Shown one piece after another: positions 52,858 through 63,950 of a DNA stretch of 64,000 nucleotides. The notes under the pieces are model-generated. The model ran no database searches. It saw only the letters and a program-made list of their open reading frames with translations, and was not told where the DNA came from. Location of the stretch: positions 9,342,501-9,406,500 of the forward strand of contig NC_080571.1 in NCBI RefSeq assembly GCF_030247185.1. Direction: 5' to 3'. The first letter of the stretch is position 1. Each line of letters begins with the position of its first letter. A program made the position numbers and the translations under genes. Source of the DNA: Malaya genurostris (lineage: Eukaryota; Arthropoda; Insecta; Diptera; Culicidae).

Positions 52858-54098
52858 CGTTCGCTCTACCCGCTCATCAATCTCAGTCATGAAGAAACGA
52901 TTCACCACCAGGCCCGTCTTCTCGGCTCGCTTAGTCATCAATGCCGATCCAGACACGATGTAGTAGAACTGAATTGCTTGAAAGACGGATATACCAAATG
53001 CATGCGCGTATTTTACAATCGGTAAACTGGCATTTTCTCGAAGATCTTGCACCATCGAAGTATACGTGTAAAATGTCTGAAATTCGTTTTTAGAACAAAA
53101 TCATTAAAAAAAAAAACAATCGTATCTATCAATTTTAGTGAAGTAGAAAATTGATCAAAGCGCATCATATTCCATTCTACAATTTGACGGAGAAAGATAT
53201 TAAAACGACCCAACGAGTTCAAATATTGTGATGGATTTAGAAACTGTTGTGAATATGGTAAGTATTTTTGACGTACCCCTAAAATTTCGATGAAAAAGCA
53301 CCAAACAATCGTAATAAACAACGATAAATCTAGATGTTTAACTAACTTTTTCACTACCGTTGTAACGTCCTGATGAAGATAGGCTAATTTGTTCAAACTC
53401 GCCACCACCTGATTGCAAACTTGTTTCTTATGCGACGGATGCCGGGCCCAGTAGGATTGATCGAGTTCAAAACCAGATAACTTCTGGACAGTTTCGTCCA
53501 CTTGTTGATTAATCAGCCGATAGAGATGAGCGGCAAAGTAACACATGACTACAAATGCACTACAGAAAACGTCCATTGACCACATGAAGATATAGTTAAA
53601 TCCTTGCAAATATCTCAAAACCGCACGGTTTTCAAACACGTAAAAACTACCGGAGAGGGCCATTTTCATGCAAACGTCCACAAAAATCAACTTGTACAGA
53701 TACTTTTGGATCAATTTGTAATCTTTCTGCACCTTACTTTTCCAGGTAATATGGGTTGCCAACACAATTAACAAATTCAGTAAATTTTTCGTATGGTCGC
53801 AACAGTGGATCGCTGTGACAATGGTAACCACTAGAAAGCAGTAGTTCAATGTGAACTGGACCAAAACTAAATTCGCAATCAGTGACGAATCCTGTCGATA
53901 AATGTTTACTGCGCACCAGTAGCCATACGCCATACCAGTACTGTAGATAAGCACAATGGCTATAGAATAATGCACAGATCTTCGACAGCTCTCAAATCTA
54001 TTCGCTCTAAAATCATAGCGTAAGGGAAGAAATCCGTACAATTTCCACAAAAAATAGGTTACTGCTAGTAATATTCTGAATAGTTTGTTTGAATCCAT
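52858..54098 (-). CDS. Gustatory receptor 4, exons 1-2; 3' exons not found
   Basis: Exon 1 (54098-53277, 274 codons) starts MDSNKLFRILLAVTYFLWKL. Exon 2 (53076-52858, 73 codons) runs from TFYTYTSMVQDL through SGSALMTKRAEKTGLVV to DERVERT and ends at a gtaagt donor. The intron is 200 bp, phase 0. Structure and sequence closely parallel GR3, marking a recent duplicate. The 90-nt and 60-nt terminal exons with the Y-x5-Q-F signature are absent from the 2.8 kb downstream, which is filled by a LINE fragment and a mariner element, and I did not see them before the DD37E relic. Either they lie farther away, as proposed for GR3, or they were lost and the gene is a pseudogene. No lesion within the two exons. 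Confidence 0.88.
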
Positions 54099-54406
54099 TG
54101 CGTTCCGTTCTACAGCGTATGTTCCTCTGATGGATTGTGGACTCTGATGCTAACGCGGACCGTAATTGAGGAGTCATTTGTTGAGGGAATAATGTATCAA
54201 TATTAATTGACTGTCAGACAACGGTAGAATAGAGTGATGAATAAGTGATTGATAATTTGCAAAATATAACTAAGCTCATTGCCATATTTTACTATCGAAC
54301 AAAGTGAGCTAAAGTCTTTCAATGTCGCACTAGAGTAGAAAAATTAAAACAATCTCAAAGTTTTGAATCATTTTTGAGTATCTATATTTAGAAAAAAAAA
54401 ACTAGT
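54099..54406. other. 5' flank of GR gene 4
   Basis: About 300 bp of AT-rich DNA. The region directly before the ATG is similar to that of GR3, so the duplication included some upstream sequence. Confidence 0.4.
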
Positions 54407-54442
54407 TTTAATCCACCTAGTGGTGTAATGATACCTTTCTCA
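54407..54442. repeat. Interspersed repeat family D, copy 2
   Basis: ttaatccacctagtggtgta followed by atgatacctttctc matches 46885-46920. It is followed within 30 bp by the tcatga-rich block. Confidence 0.55.
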
Positions 54443-54474
54443 TATCTCACATATTCTCATATGTACACGAATAT

Positions 54475-54655
54475 AAATCTATTCATGAATCATGACTATC
54501 ATGAATAATAAATCATGATTTCATGATCAAAACGATTGATATCATGAACAATAACACATCTTTCATGAAAATTTTCATGATATCAATCATTTTGCTCATA
54601 AAATTCCATGAGAAGCCATGGTTCATGATTTCATGATTAAAAAATCATGGTGCCG
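54475..54655. repeat. Cluster of tcatga palindromes
   Basis: About ten copies of the 6-bp palindrome tcatga plus near-variants (ccatgg, ccatga) occur in 180 bp with irregular spacing. The DNA can fold in many ways. No coding or known regulatory site is identified. Confidence 0.7.
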
Positions 54656-56212
54656 GCAATAGATTTTTACCCATGTGTAAATGTGTGGTATTCTTCAAAC
54701 TTATTTTCTTTGATTCTTGAAAAACAAAACTAGTATAACCTATAGACTGAAACAGTACTCAGGTCGGTTAGGCAATCACTGAGGAAACGAAAAGAGGTAC
54801 TTCCGAAACCGGAAACTGGAAACCGGTATAATTGAAGTTGGTTCGAGAAAAGTGACTGGGATTTTGAGTCTATGGCTACAATCTGCGGTCGTTCATTAAA
54901 AACTCAAGAACAAGGAAAGTCAAATTAGTGTTTGGCCGTCTACTGACAATGACTCCCGATTGGAATAGTTTTGAGACAAGTTTAGAAATTATTTTACTTC
55001 TTATTATTATTTTTTGCTTCCGGCATCACAAAAAACGAGAACCATCATAGCCGGAATCGGGTTGTTTGGTTGTCTATTGACAATGGCTACCGATTGGAAT
55101 AGTTTCGAGGCAAGTTAAGGAGCAAGACTCTTTGCAAGCGTATGAGTAATGTCAACAATGTGTGCGTAAAAACGAATTCCGGCGCTTCTTTTCCTGATTA
55201 TAATCAATGAATTTTCCATATGGTTGAAAAATAAACCAATCAGTTTATTCTGCTTAAAATTGCAATTCAAGGAATACGAAAATCTTAATCTAAAACCCTT
55301 CCGTTTTCCTTAAAACTGCTCGAGAAAAAATATTATTTCAGTTTCAGCTTACTTCCACTAACACATTTGATTAGCAACAGACACATTCCTATATGGATGT
55401 CCTCTTGCAGAAATTATTGCGATATAAAGATTTACGTACCTTCTATAAGTAAACCCGCAAATTAGGAATTTAACATGCGAAAGGTAATGGTTACGGAAAG
55501 TTGTCGTAAAATTACTTATTTTTGCGGAAAACTGCTTTCATAACAGAAAATATTTAGTTTTGTTTATTTTGTGTAGCGCAACCTAATACAAATGCATTGC
55601 AGTAGTGTTGCTAACTTTTTATCAGGGAACTAAAATCTACATTCATAAAATGTAAGCAATTTTCCATCAAACGTGGATGAAAAATTGATCAAAACTGATA
55701 TTTCATCTAAAAAGTCAGGCTTAAAATTCATTTGAGAATAAATTATTGTTAAAAAAGATTGTTTGAAACTTAATCGTGCAAGCCACTTTGATAAACTCGT
55801 TGCACTGCATATACGAATACTTAGATCTATGACAAACGTACCAAATGAAATGTACGTAATGCACAAATTACCAACACAAGTTAACTTGGTTTACTCTTGA
55901 TCCTTAAGAAATTTTGTTACGTTTTTTGTTTCTCCGCTTCAAGTGACGGTATCCAATTTTTAACAAACTTCACCGTCGGATTTTTAACACGGAAGTCGCT
56001 TCAGAGACAAAAGTAATTACTTGGATGACCTTGATGTCATTATGAATATCACGCCACCAACATTTTGTTTTAAAAAAATAGTTTTTTTCCACCACAGTGA
56101 TCATTTCACCATGCGTGATACTGGTAATAGGTAAAAGGTAGGTGACATGTAAAGTGAAGTGACATGTAAGTGAAGTTAATGTGAAAGTGGAAGTGAGAAC
56201 GGTAATAAGGGT
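54656..56212. other. Intergenic, no recognised gene
   Basis: Two similar segments near 54940 and 55065 share gttt...ggccgtctactgacaatg / ggttgtctattgacaatg and cgattggaatagttt(t/c)gag, a short direct duplication about 120 bp apart. A gtgaagtgacatgtaa simple repeat lies at 56140-56205. Confidence 0.45.
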
Positions 56213-56365
56213 CACCATATAACTCCGGAACCGGAAGTCGGATCAAAATAAAATTCAGGAACTATGGATAGGAAAATTGTACCTTTCATTTGAATCTAAG
56301 TTTGTAAGAATCGGTTCAGCCGTCTCTGAGAAAAGTATGTGCACTTATTTTCATTTTTTGCACAT
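56213..56365. repeat. Interspersed repeat family C, copy 3
   Basis: aactccggaaccggaagtcg, aaattcaggaactatgg, cctttcatttgaatctaagt and cggttcagccgtctctgaga match the copy at 49618 in order. Confidence 0.6.
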
Positions 56366-57393
56366 ATCATGGTATATAAAGTCGGTTTTCACAGTGATTG
56401 CATAACCTTTCTATATGATTCCATCGGGATTAATTCGGATTCATGTGATAAATCATTAACAGCGAAAAGCAAAATTTATTCATTTCAAATCATTAGTTAA
56501 TCATTATTTTCTGCCAATCCAAACTGCACTAAGATAATTAGATAATTGATGATAGTAGCTACAACCTGCAAGTGGATATTAGTGAGTACAATTCGTTTCG
56601 CTTGAAAATAAGATAAACTTGATAAACTTAATATGGTGAGTAACAATAAAAATCTTATTAGTCGAACTAAAATTCTGATTAGTTACTTGGCCGAGAGTCA
56701 ACGATCGAAATCAGAGCCAATAACTGGAAATGAATACTTTGGTTTTCATCCTATCCTAATGCAATCCTTTGAACAGTGGTAGCAAATCTCGAAATAGTGA
56801 AACTGAGATGAATAGAAGTTCAATTGTCTTACAACATACACACTTGTTATATTTCCCAGATTGTAAAAAAAGATTTGTTCTGGCGTAATGTCGGTATCAC
56901 CATAGTTTACCTTTTTATCGGTCCTCAACGAAGAACAGACTGGAAATCGACTGGTGAATGTAACAGCAGAAGGGAAAACTTGCGACTAAATTACCTCAGG
57001 ACTCGATGAAACTAATTAGCCTGATTCAAGCGGAGCTCGATGGATTGGAATCATACCAAGATAAAACTTGAGACATTTAGTTTTTATGAGATATTGAACA
57101 TTACCTCTGAAAAAATACTTTAGACACTCTGTTGGCTAGAGATGCAAGGTCTGAAGATTTGTCTTTAAATGTACCAATTTCTTATAAATGCTGAAAATAT
57201 TATTTCGTCTACAGATCTTTAAAGATCTAAGAGTGTTGTTGCAGATATGTTTTGTTAAACTTTCTACAGACAGTTACAATCTTTCAAAACTGATTCAACC
57301 GCTTTTTTCTCTTGCTAAAGCTACAAAGTGGAATTCTTTCTTTGAAGCATTTGGCATTCTGCAGACATTTAGAAATTTTATCTGGCGTCTTTA
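56366..57393. other. Intergenic, no recognised gene
   Basis: AT-rich. A 100-codon frame at 57188-57490 crosses the small LINE-end insertion and has no recognisable domain. Confidence 0.35.
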
Positions 57394-57499
57394 CTTTTGG
57401 CTAACCTTAGCAGGCACAGATCTCCAAATAACTAGGGGAACGTGCCACTTGAACCAATTAGTTCTGACTCCTGATTTTGCTTTTGGCTAACCTGAGCAG
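57394..57499 (+). mobile_element. 66-bp LINE 3'-end insertion with 20-bp target duplication
   Basis: The segment 57414-57479 (gcacagatctccaaataact...ctgatttt) matches the last 66 bp of the LINE fragment ending at 52462. It is flanked by the direct repeat cttttggctaacctnagcag at 57394-57413 and 57480-57499 (one mismatch). This is an extremely 5'-truncated retrotransposition event. Confidence 0.85.
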
Positions 57500-58592
57500 C
57501 CCTTTTTGTTCCATCAAATCTTCATCTTTGTAGCATCCCGAGTCACCTTTCCACTCTTCTTCAACTTCTGCTTGACAATTCAATTGGGCGGAATTGAAGG
57601 CAGTTTAATTAACTGAGCTCCTTTCCAAGAAATCCGCCACGTTGTTTCGATACCACAGTAATACTTATTTGGTGTAAGAAGAGCTTGCTAAAACAAGCCA
57701 AGACTTTAAAGTTTTATTGCGAGCTTAAATGTAAGGAATCATACACTTTTTAAGAAACTTCTACTTGTATATTTATGAATCAACACTCGTGTTTGTCACG
57801 AAAGTTTTTTGATCGTAGCTGGCGATAACTTGCAAGATCGTAAGTTTTCTTGCGAGTTTACCGGCAAAGACGAATTTTAACTTGCAAGGGACATTACCTC
57901 GACTAATGGTTTTAAAGATTTTTTGTCCAGGAAGCGTTCACTTCATCGTTCATGAGAATGCATCCTTCGTATTTCGTAAGAACATCATTACACAACTTTC
58001 GGGTCTTCTGCTTACTAGATTCTGTTTGGTTGCTTGCTGGCTCGAAAAGTGCGCAATCCTTCAAGCTTCAATCTATGCGATATGCGACAACTCATTGACA
58101 CTTAATCATAATTGATTAATGTTTTATTTGAATGTAAAAAATGAAAAGATGAAATTTGATACATATTGGATAGAGAATAAGTTAGTGTCAACCACAGTGG
58201 GCTTTTCCCTACTATGTTACAGTATTAACAAAATGAATAGATATCTAGAGCACTCCCTAAACCATTATACTTGGCGTTTGAAGTGAGAACACGGAAGCAG
58301 CGTATATATCATTGAGCATAAACTCTAGCAAGTCTAGTAGAGATTCGGGTAGTTCAAGCGGCGTGAGGTTAAAGGATAAAATAGGTACGAACGATACGAG
58401 AGTTATATTTGAAAATTTATGACATGTAAATAATAAAACATTGGGCGCGGGGTACAAAAACATGCTCCAGTCATAATATAAAAATGACCATTGACTATTT
58501 TCCGGATTAAGATTACCTTCGTAGCTCTTGAGGTGAATGTTGATCTCGGAAAACATAGACGACTTCTGTTTTCAAAGGTTACTTTTAAGCTA
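57500..58592. other. Intergenic, no recognised gene
   Basis: Short words such as cttgcaag and cttgcgag recur at 57680-57890 without clear period. No coding evidence. Confidence 0.4.
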
Positions 58593-59382
58593 CGCTGTAA
58601 CAAGGGTGGCAAAAACTCGCTCATAAGATTCGATTTTTTCTATTCATCAGCTCACCTCATGATTTACGATGCAATCCGTAAAATGATGGTAAAGATGAAA
58701 ATCATCGCTGATCTAAACAAACACACTCACCTATACAGAGCACCGCTAACATCAAATTATGATGGTATTTATGGTTCTCAGTTTTGATTTCATAGCATTT
58801 AACTCTGATTCCTAGTTTCAAAAAGTGAGTACTGAGTTTGGCATCACCGTACCGAGCTACACCGGTGAGTGTATGCTTAAACCACAGAGCAGCCAACACA
58901 ACCCAGATTTTCGGTTTTGTTTTTGCTGGTACTCAAAACGAACACGAGCATTAATGTACGAAAACAAATGTTGAACCGTAACGTGATGTATACCATAAAC
59001 GATTGAATTCAATGTCTCGAGCTAAACACAACTGGCTACTGAACCGAATGCGTTTTCCAGCATACGAGAACATGTCTTGAGAATTGGATTGAAATGGCAT
59101 CAAGCGAGACAGTGTCATAAGAATCTGATTCAACGTGTTGATGTACAAACACATCAGATCACAACTCACAAATCGTCTCTCAGGGGATTCTAATATTTGA
59201 TGTGCACTCAGCGCTCATCTGCTGATTGCTTGACACTACGATATTGAGACGATGTTTTCTTTACACAAATGGTTACCCAGTTACTCAACTCGTTCAGCGA
59301 TGCTTTTGAAACCGATTTGCTGGTGAGCTGAACTCGGTGATAATGAAGTACTGAGTTGATTATTGCCAGCCCTGCGCTGTAA
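58593..59382. mobile_element. Nonautonomous hAT element with 8-bp target duplication
   Basis: A 774-bp element (58601-59374) begins caagggtggcaa and ends ttgccagccctg, imperfect inverted termini of hAT type. The 8-bp repeat cgctgtaa lies on both sides (58593-58600 and 59375-59382), exactly the hAT target length. Subterminal text (gagtactgagttt...cgagct and gtgagctgaactcgg...gtactgagttg) is repeated near both ends. It has no transposase, and its termini do not match anything found near the hAT gene at 2.5-9.4 kb. Confidence 0.9.
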
Positions 59383-59523
59383 TATCAAAAACTATCTTCT
59401 GAAGAAACGAGCATATCAATTCCCATCACTGAAGGATTCGCCTGTATTTATTATCTGTATTGTTCCACTCCTTTTTTCCATTCTACTGGTTAAGTTCGAA
59501 ACAAAATTTTCGAAAATTCGATG

Positions 59524-59935
59524 AATTAGCCGATCCTAGTTCCTAGTTTTCGAAGTGCTTCTCTGACAAACCCACACGCCATGGATCGGAATAAATGGTA
59601 ATGGGATGGAGCAATGTCCAGTGAATATGATGGGAAGAGCATATCTTCCCGTTTCATGGGGTCTTACATTGTCATGAATCAAAATTACTTTGTCGTCACG
59701 ATCTTTATATTTTACCATACGCATAAGTTTTTAGTAGACTCCAAAAGATCCACATAACTCCAGAAATGTTTCATACGGGTTATCATCGAGCAACGTCACG
59801 AAATCTTCATCTTCGAACTTTTTCTGGTTGTCTGGGACTTTCGTTTTCATCCAAGTCAGATTTTGCATTTTTGAACCGCTCAAACTACTGTCTGCTTGTT
59901 TGCTCAGCCAGACCATGGTCACCGTATACTTTCAC
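59524..59935 (-). pseudogene. mariner transposase relic
   Basis: On the minus strand the upper part (59922-59731) reads KKFEDEDFVTLLDDNPYETF, then LELCGSFGVY, the mariner second HTH region. A deletion follows, then DDKVILIHDNVRPH (second catalytic Asp) at about 59690-59650. In a shifted frame it ends YSLDIAPSHYHLFRSMACGF, where the third catalytic Asp is His. Frameshift, deletion and active-site loss show a long-dead copy. Its lineage differs from the mariners at 23.6 and 50 kb. Confidence 0.82.
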
Positions 59936-59945
59936 TAAAATACGA

Positions 59946-60135
59946 TGACTTTCAGCGACACTTTGCTCAATGCTATGAGCTCACCTGGTATGCGCGTTAA
60001 AGGAAACCAATGATCGAATGGTTTAGTAAAGTTCTGCATTCAGTACTAAGTGGTACAAAGAAATAAGAGAAAGCCGCAGTTATACTATTTGTTTTTTTTT
60101 AATGAGACATTCAACATAGAAGAAAATTTACATTT
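59946..60135. other. Spacer before GR gene 5
   Basis: AT-rich, with a T run at 60091-60100. No gene. Confidence 0.4.
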
Positions 60136-61724
60136 TCAACCTTCTGAATGCCAACAACATTGAACCAATATTTTGTGATAATTACAAAATACCGATAATA
60201 TTAGAGGTTCTTTTCTTTCGATTATAGAGGTTTTAACATTGTGGTCATTCACCTCTTCGAGCCAGAAAAGTTTTCTGAACCTATGCGCGAGGTTTGGAAT
60301 CGAACCCAGGTGGGCAGTGTGAAAAGAGTATTTCATTTTCAGCAAGAGACTGTTTTGTGACTATGAATCGTAAATTGAAACGAATGAGAATTTAAACATC
60401 TACATTACCGAGTATATCAGTGTGAAATCCACCGAAAATAAACCAAATAGTTGAACGCTGTAGTGGTGGTGTAACATCTCGATCGTGAAAACGGAAATCT
60501 ATGATGAAAATACTTTATAGTGCGTAAACCACTAGAAGCTTTTCGTCTACCTACGCTCAGGTCAACAAACTTCCCAACATCAGACCGAACCAATTCATTC
60601 AGTAGAAGTCCCGTAGTTTCTGCCTAAAAAGTAAAGAAATCTGTACAAAAATGTTTGGACAAACATTCTACTATTCTCTACTTACTTGTCGCGTCATTCG
60701 AGCAGCGAAAGAGACCGTGTAGAAAAATTGCAGTCCACACATTAAAACGAACAAAAACGAGCTGACGACTTGTCCATATTTAAGTTGTCTTCCTGCTTGA
60801 AGATCCGTTACCACAAGCATGTAATCATAATATAGCTAAATAATAAATAAAAACATGATTTGTGATCGCATCTAAACCTAATAGAAATTCTACCTCTGAC
60901 AACAGCACCGTAAACTGGAACAACAAGATCATCACCATTGGTAAACTGAAAACATTGATCAACCTCATGACAGTTTCATCGATAACACGGTGCATATAAC
61001 ATAACAGATTAATTTGAGCGGAAATTTGGCGACAAATTTTGAACTTTTTTTGTGGATGTTGAGTCCAGAACGCATAATTCGCATCAAATTTGCTCAATAG
61101 TTTGACGATATTTGCAACATGCCCGTTGACATTTCGGAAAAACAGAGTGCCAATAATTACCGTCGATTGAAAACAATTGCAAATCATTGTCATTTGAAAT
61201 ACTATAATGCAATTAAGTAGCCAACTAAGTGTTAGTAAAAAATCACCAGCAGTGCCGAACGGTACGTATATACCGAATGCAATTAAGAATAATATTAAAT
61301 CAACGAGAAGAATTTTTAATAAATATTTCTTTAAAATTTTCCGATCAAGCTGAGTGAAGTCTCCAATCAATTCAAAAAACAGATAGACAAAATTATTTAA
61401 ATAATACTCAATTTGATCGATGTAGAACAATGCGTTAGCATATGACAATGTGACAATTGCATAACTCAGACAAACCTGATAGACAACGAGTTTAAAACTA
61501 AGCTCTGAATCTCCAAATGCTATTGTGACGACCATGTACCAATTCGAGATTGGCAGAGTCAGAGTTATCGATATAGCTAATGTAATTGCTGATATCCATA
61601 GCAAACGGGATCGGACAAACCGCTTTCGCTTCGGGTTCCAGTTCAGAGCAAATAAACCGAATAACTGCAACGGTCGTAAGACTAGAGCTCTGATGATGGT
61701 CACAATTCGATAGTTCGTTAACAT
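60136..61724 (-). CDS. Gustatory receptor 5 (7tm_7 family)
   Basis: Exons on the minus strand: 61724-60894 (277 codons, starting MLTNYRIVTIIRALVLRPLQ), 60835-60686 (50), 60623-60555 (23) and 60498-60409 (30), all phase 0 with canonical sites. Exon 2 includes LYYDYMLVVTDLQAGRQLKY and ends ARMTRQ; exon 3 starts AETTGLLLNELV; exon 4 reads FTIEMLHHHYSVQLFGLFSV then DFTLIYS. The final exon is uncertain: a candidate ending at the TGA 60138-60136 reads CNYHKILVQCCWHSEG, with the Y-x5-Q spacing but Cys where Phe is expected. A SINE-B copy (60217-60322) sits in the last intron, close to that exon, and may have disturbed its acceptor. It has one more intron than the other GRs and is only distantly related to them. 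Confidence 0.88.
60217..60322 (-). mobile_element. SINE-B, copy 2, truncated
   Basis: ttcgattatagaggttttaa, cattcacctcttcg, cagaaaagttttctg and aatcgaacccaggtgggcag match the copy at 27350 in order, on the minus strand. The first part of the tRNA-like head is missing. It lies in the last intron of GR5. Confidence 0.8.
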
Positions 61725-62225
61725 TACTTCTGTTAGAATGCCGAAAGGAACGCTGCGGTGAGCTGTTGTTATATTTGGAGAATGTTTTTATAATCAATTA
61801 TTGAACGATATTTGATTGGCATCAGTGGCGAAGAGAAGAGAAAACAGTGTAGAACGAACCGAATCAAAGGCAAATACGTTCATCATATCCATTGAACATT
61901 CATAAATGAAAAAATAGTAGAGTTGAAATAAATATGGATACGGTTCTACGGTTGCCTGGGTAGCCCATAGATCCGACAGTAATCGAAACGAATCGTCTAT
62001 GTTACATGCTGACTTCTAGATCGATAACGATTCATACTTGCGAAAGCAATACTAAGAAACGTTCAAGCGTGTGATATTGCTGATCAATTCGAGTCTTCTC
62101 CACGAAATGTATTTTATATAATGTCTTTTTTACACAGACAAAGACGATCGAGTAATCCTTTAATTCGTTAATTACTACTTCCCCCGGTATATTAGTTTAT
62201 TTATGCAGATGACCAGAAACTTAAG
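61725..62225. other. 5' flank of GR gene 5
   Basis: AT-rich, with no recognised repeat; presumably includes the promoter. Confidence 0.4.
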
Positions 62226-62830
62226 TACGATTCAGACGGTCCGGCCTCTTCCGTCACCGTCACCGGAACGTCAATGTCCGTCACCATCATTCTGATTCAC
62301 ACGATCCGGTTTCCTATCCGTGTCCGTCATGTCATTTTCTTACATATAGAATTTGAAAAACTTAGATTCGCACAATTTTATTCCACTAATACAAAATCTG
62401 GGAGCTTTTGAAGCCAATCGATCTGTTGTTTTCCTACCTTTTAATCGAATAAATAACTTTCAAAATTAACTAGAAAGAGGAAAAAACAAAACAATCAGTT
62501 CCACTCAACAACGTAACGTTCTTTGCAAATCTACAGATAAGTTTAATTACTTATATGTGGTATATTTCGTTTAAGAGTGGGATCTTGACACCGAATACAT
62601 ACATAGCAAATGTCAGCTCAATACCGTAATCATATAAATCGTGCATGTGTCACAGTCCGTCAAATATTCTTTCGGAGAAATGTTGACGGAGCTTGCCGTC
62701 GACGGACGTTGACGTTCCGGATCTATGCTGGATCGTGTGAATGCGCAAAGGGAAAACTCATTTGACTAATTTTGACGGAGGCTGACGTTCCGGTGACGGT
62801 GACGGAAGAGGCCGGAACGTCTGAATCGTA
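62226..62830. mobile_element. Fold-back MITE with about 50-bp terminal repeats
   Basis: A 601-bp element (62228-62828) begins cgattcagacggtccggcct and ends with the inverted equivalent (gccggaacgtctgaatcg); about 47 of 50 bp pair, including a ccgtcaccgtcaccgg block. A second inverted pair lies inside (attcacacgatcc near 62295 and ggatcgtgtgaat near 62730). TA flanks both ends. No coding capacity; the overlapping 78-codon frame at 62772 is spurious. Confidence 0.88.
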
Positions 62831-63240
62831 CATTACTCTCATCATTCGATCCAGAAAACAGCATTATGTTGAAACGTCAACACGATGTATTCTGCGACAG
62901 GTGTACGCGAAACCGATTGACTCCAATTCTGTATCCAAATGCGAAGTAATTTCAGGAAAACCCTATTCTCTAAATTCAAAAGTCGGGTGGGTAATGTCAG
63001 AGACCTAACCGGATTGACGTGAATAGGAATTACATTGGCATTAACATTAACACCGGCAAACGATAAATCCAAGTTGAGATTGAACACCAATTATATAATT
63101 ATAATAAGTCCAATATCTGCTATACGGTTCATTCTATAAGCGTAAGGTCTTCGGTATTGCTTTCCAGTATGTCTTGTTTCGACGACCGTTGCACAGAAAA
63201 TAATAGGAAAAAGTTGAATGTTCTACTTTTATACCGATAC
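62831..63240. other. Spacer before DD37E copy 4
   Basis: Mixed composition, no gene or named repeat recognised. Confidence 0.4.
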
Positions 63241-63245
63241 AGATC

Positions 63246-63950
63246 CATACATTTGTGTTGTACGCATGTATTTGTGATGGTTTTTTATGCTCAGATCACA
63301 GCATGCTGTGCGTTTGGCTGTCAGCTTTCGTTTGTTTACTTTTTTGCAGGACGAGGTAGGAAGAGGCAGAAAGCCCGGTTCTTCTAACCCGAAACTGGAC
63401 CAGAAAGTGTTATCTCTAATCATGAAGAACAAATCAATGTCAATACGTGATTTGGCCAAAAAAGCGAAACGAGTGTCGGAATGATCCAGCGTATCAAGAG
63501 GCGAAATCACCTGAAGACCTACAAGAAGCAGAAAATCTCAAAACAAAGTTTAGAACAGAAGAAATGAGCAGATGGACGATGAGAATTCTGTAAATGAGGA
63601 CTTAAAAACCCTTCCAGATCCACAATACTTTACTGTCGTCGTTGAGGAGGATGTGAGCGATGCGGACAGGTCGATTCAAGTGGAGAAATTCGGTCGAAAG
63701 GTACTAGTATGGCAAGCAATATGTTCCTGTGGTTTGAAGTCAACCATTTTTTACACTACTGGAACTATAAATGCAGAAATCTATCGATCTGAGTGTCTCC
63801 AAAAGAGATTGCTGCCTTTATATAAGAAGCATAGTACACCTCCACTGTTTTGGCCGGATTTAGCGTCGGCTCACTATGCCAAAACTACTCTCAATTGGAT
63901 TGCGGAAAATGTATAAATTTCGTTAAGAAAAATATCAATCCACCAAATTA
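63246..63950 (+). mobile_element. DD37E element, copy 4, both ends lost
   Basis: Homology to copies 1-3 starts at catacatttgtgttgtacgc (63246), without the terminal repeat, and stops near 63950 inside the transposase (aatatcaatccaccaaatta). An internal deletion removes the start of the gene: sequence jumps from gtttgtttact to ggacgaggtaggaagaggca, losing the first HTH. The readable parts include SIRDLAKKAKR and the second Asp block FWPDLASAHYAKTTLNW, with several frame changes and missing bases. Confidence 0.85.

Noticed and set aside
57188..57490. 100-codon frame as a gene
   Set aside because: It crosses the 66-bp retrotransposed LINE end and its target duplication, and shows no family features.
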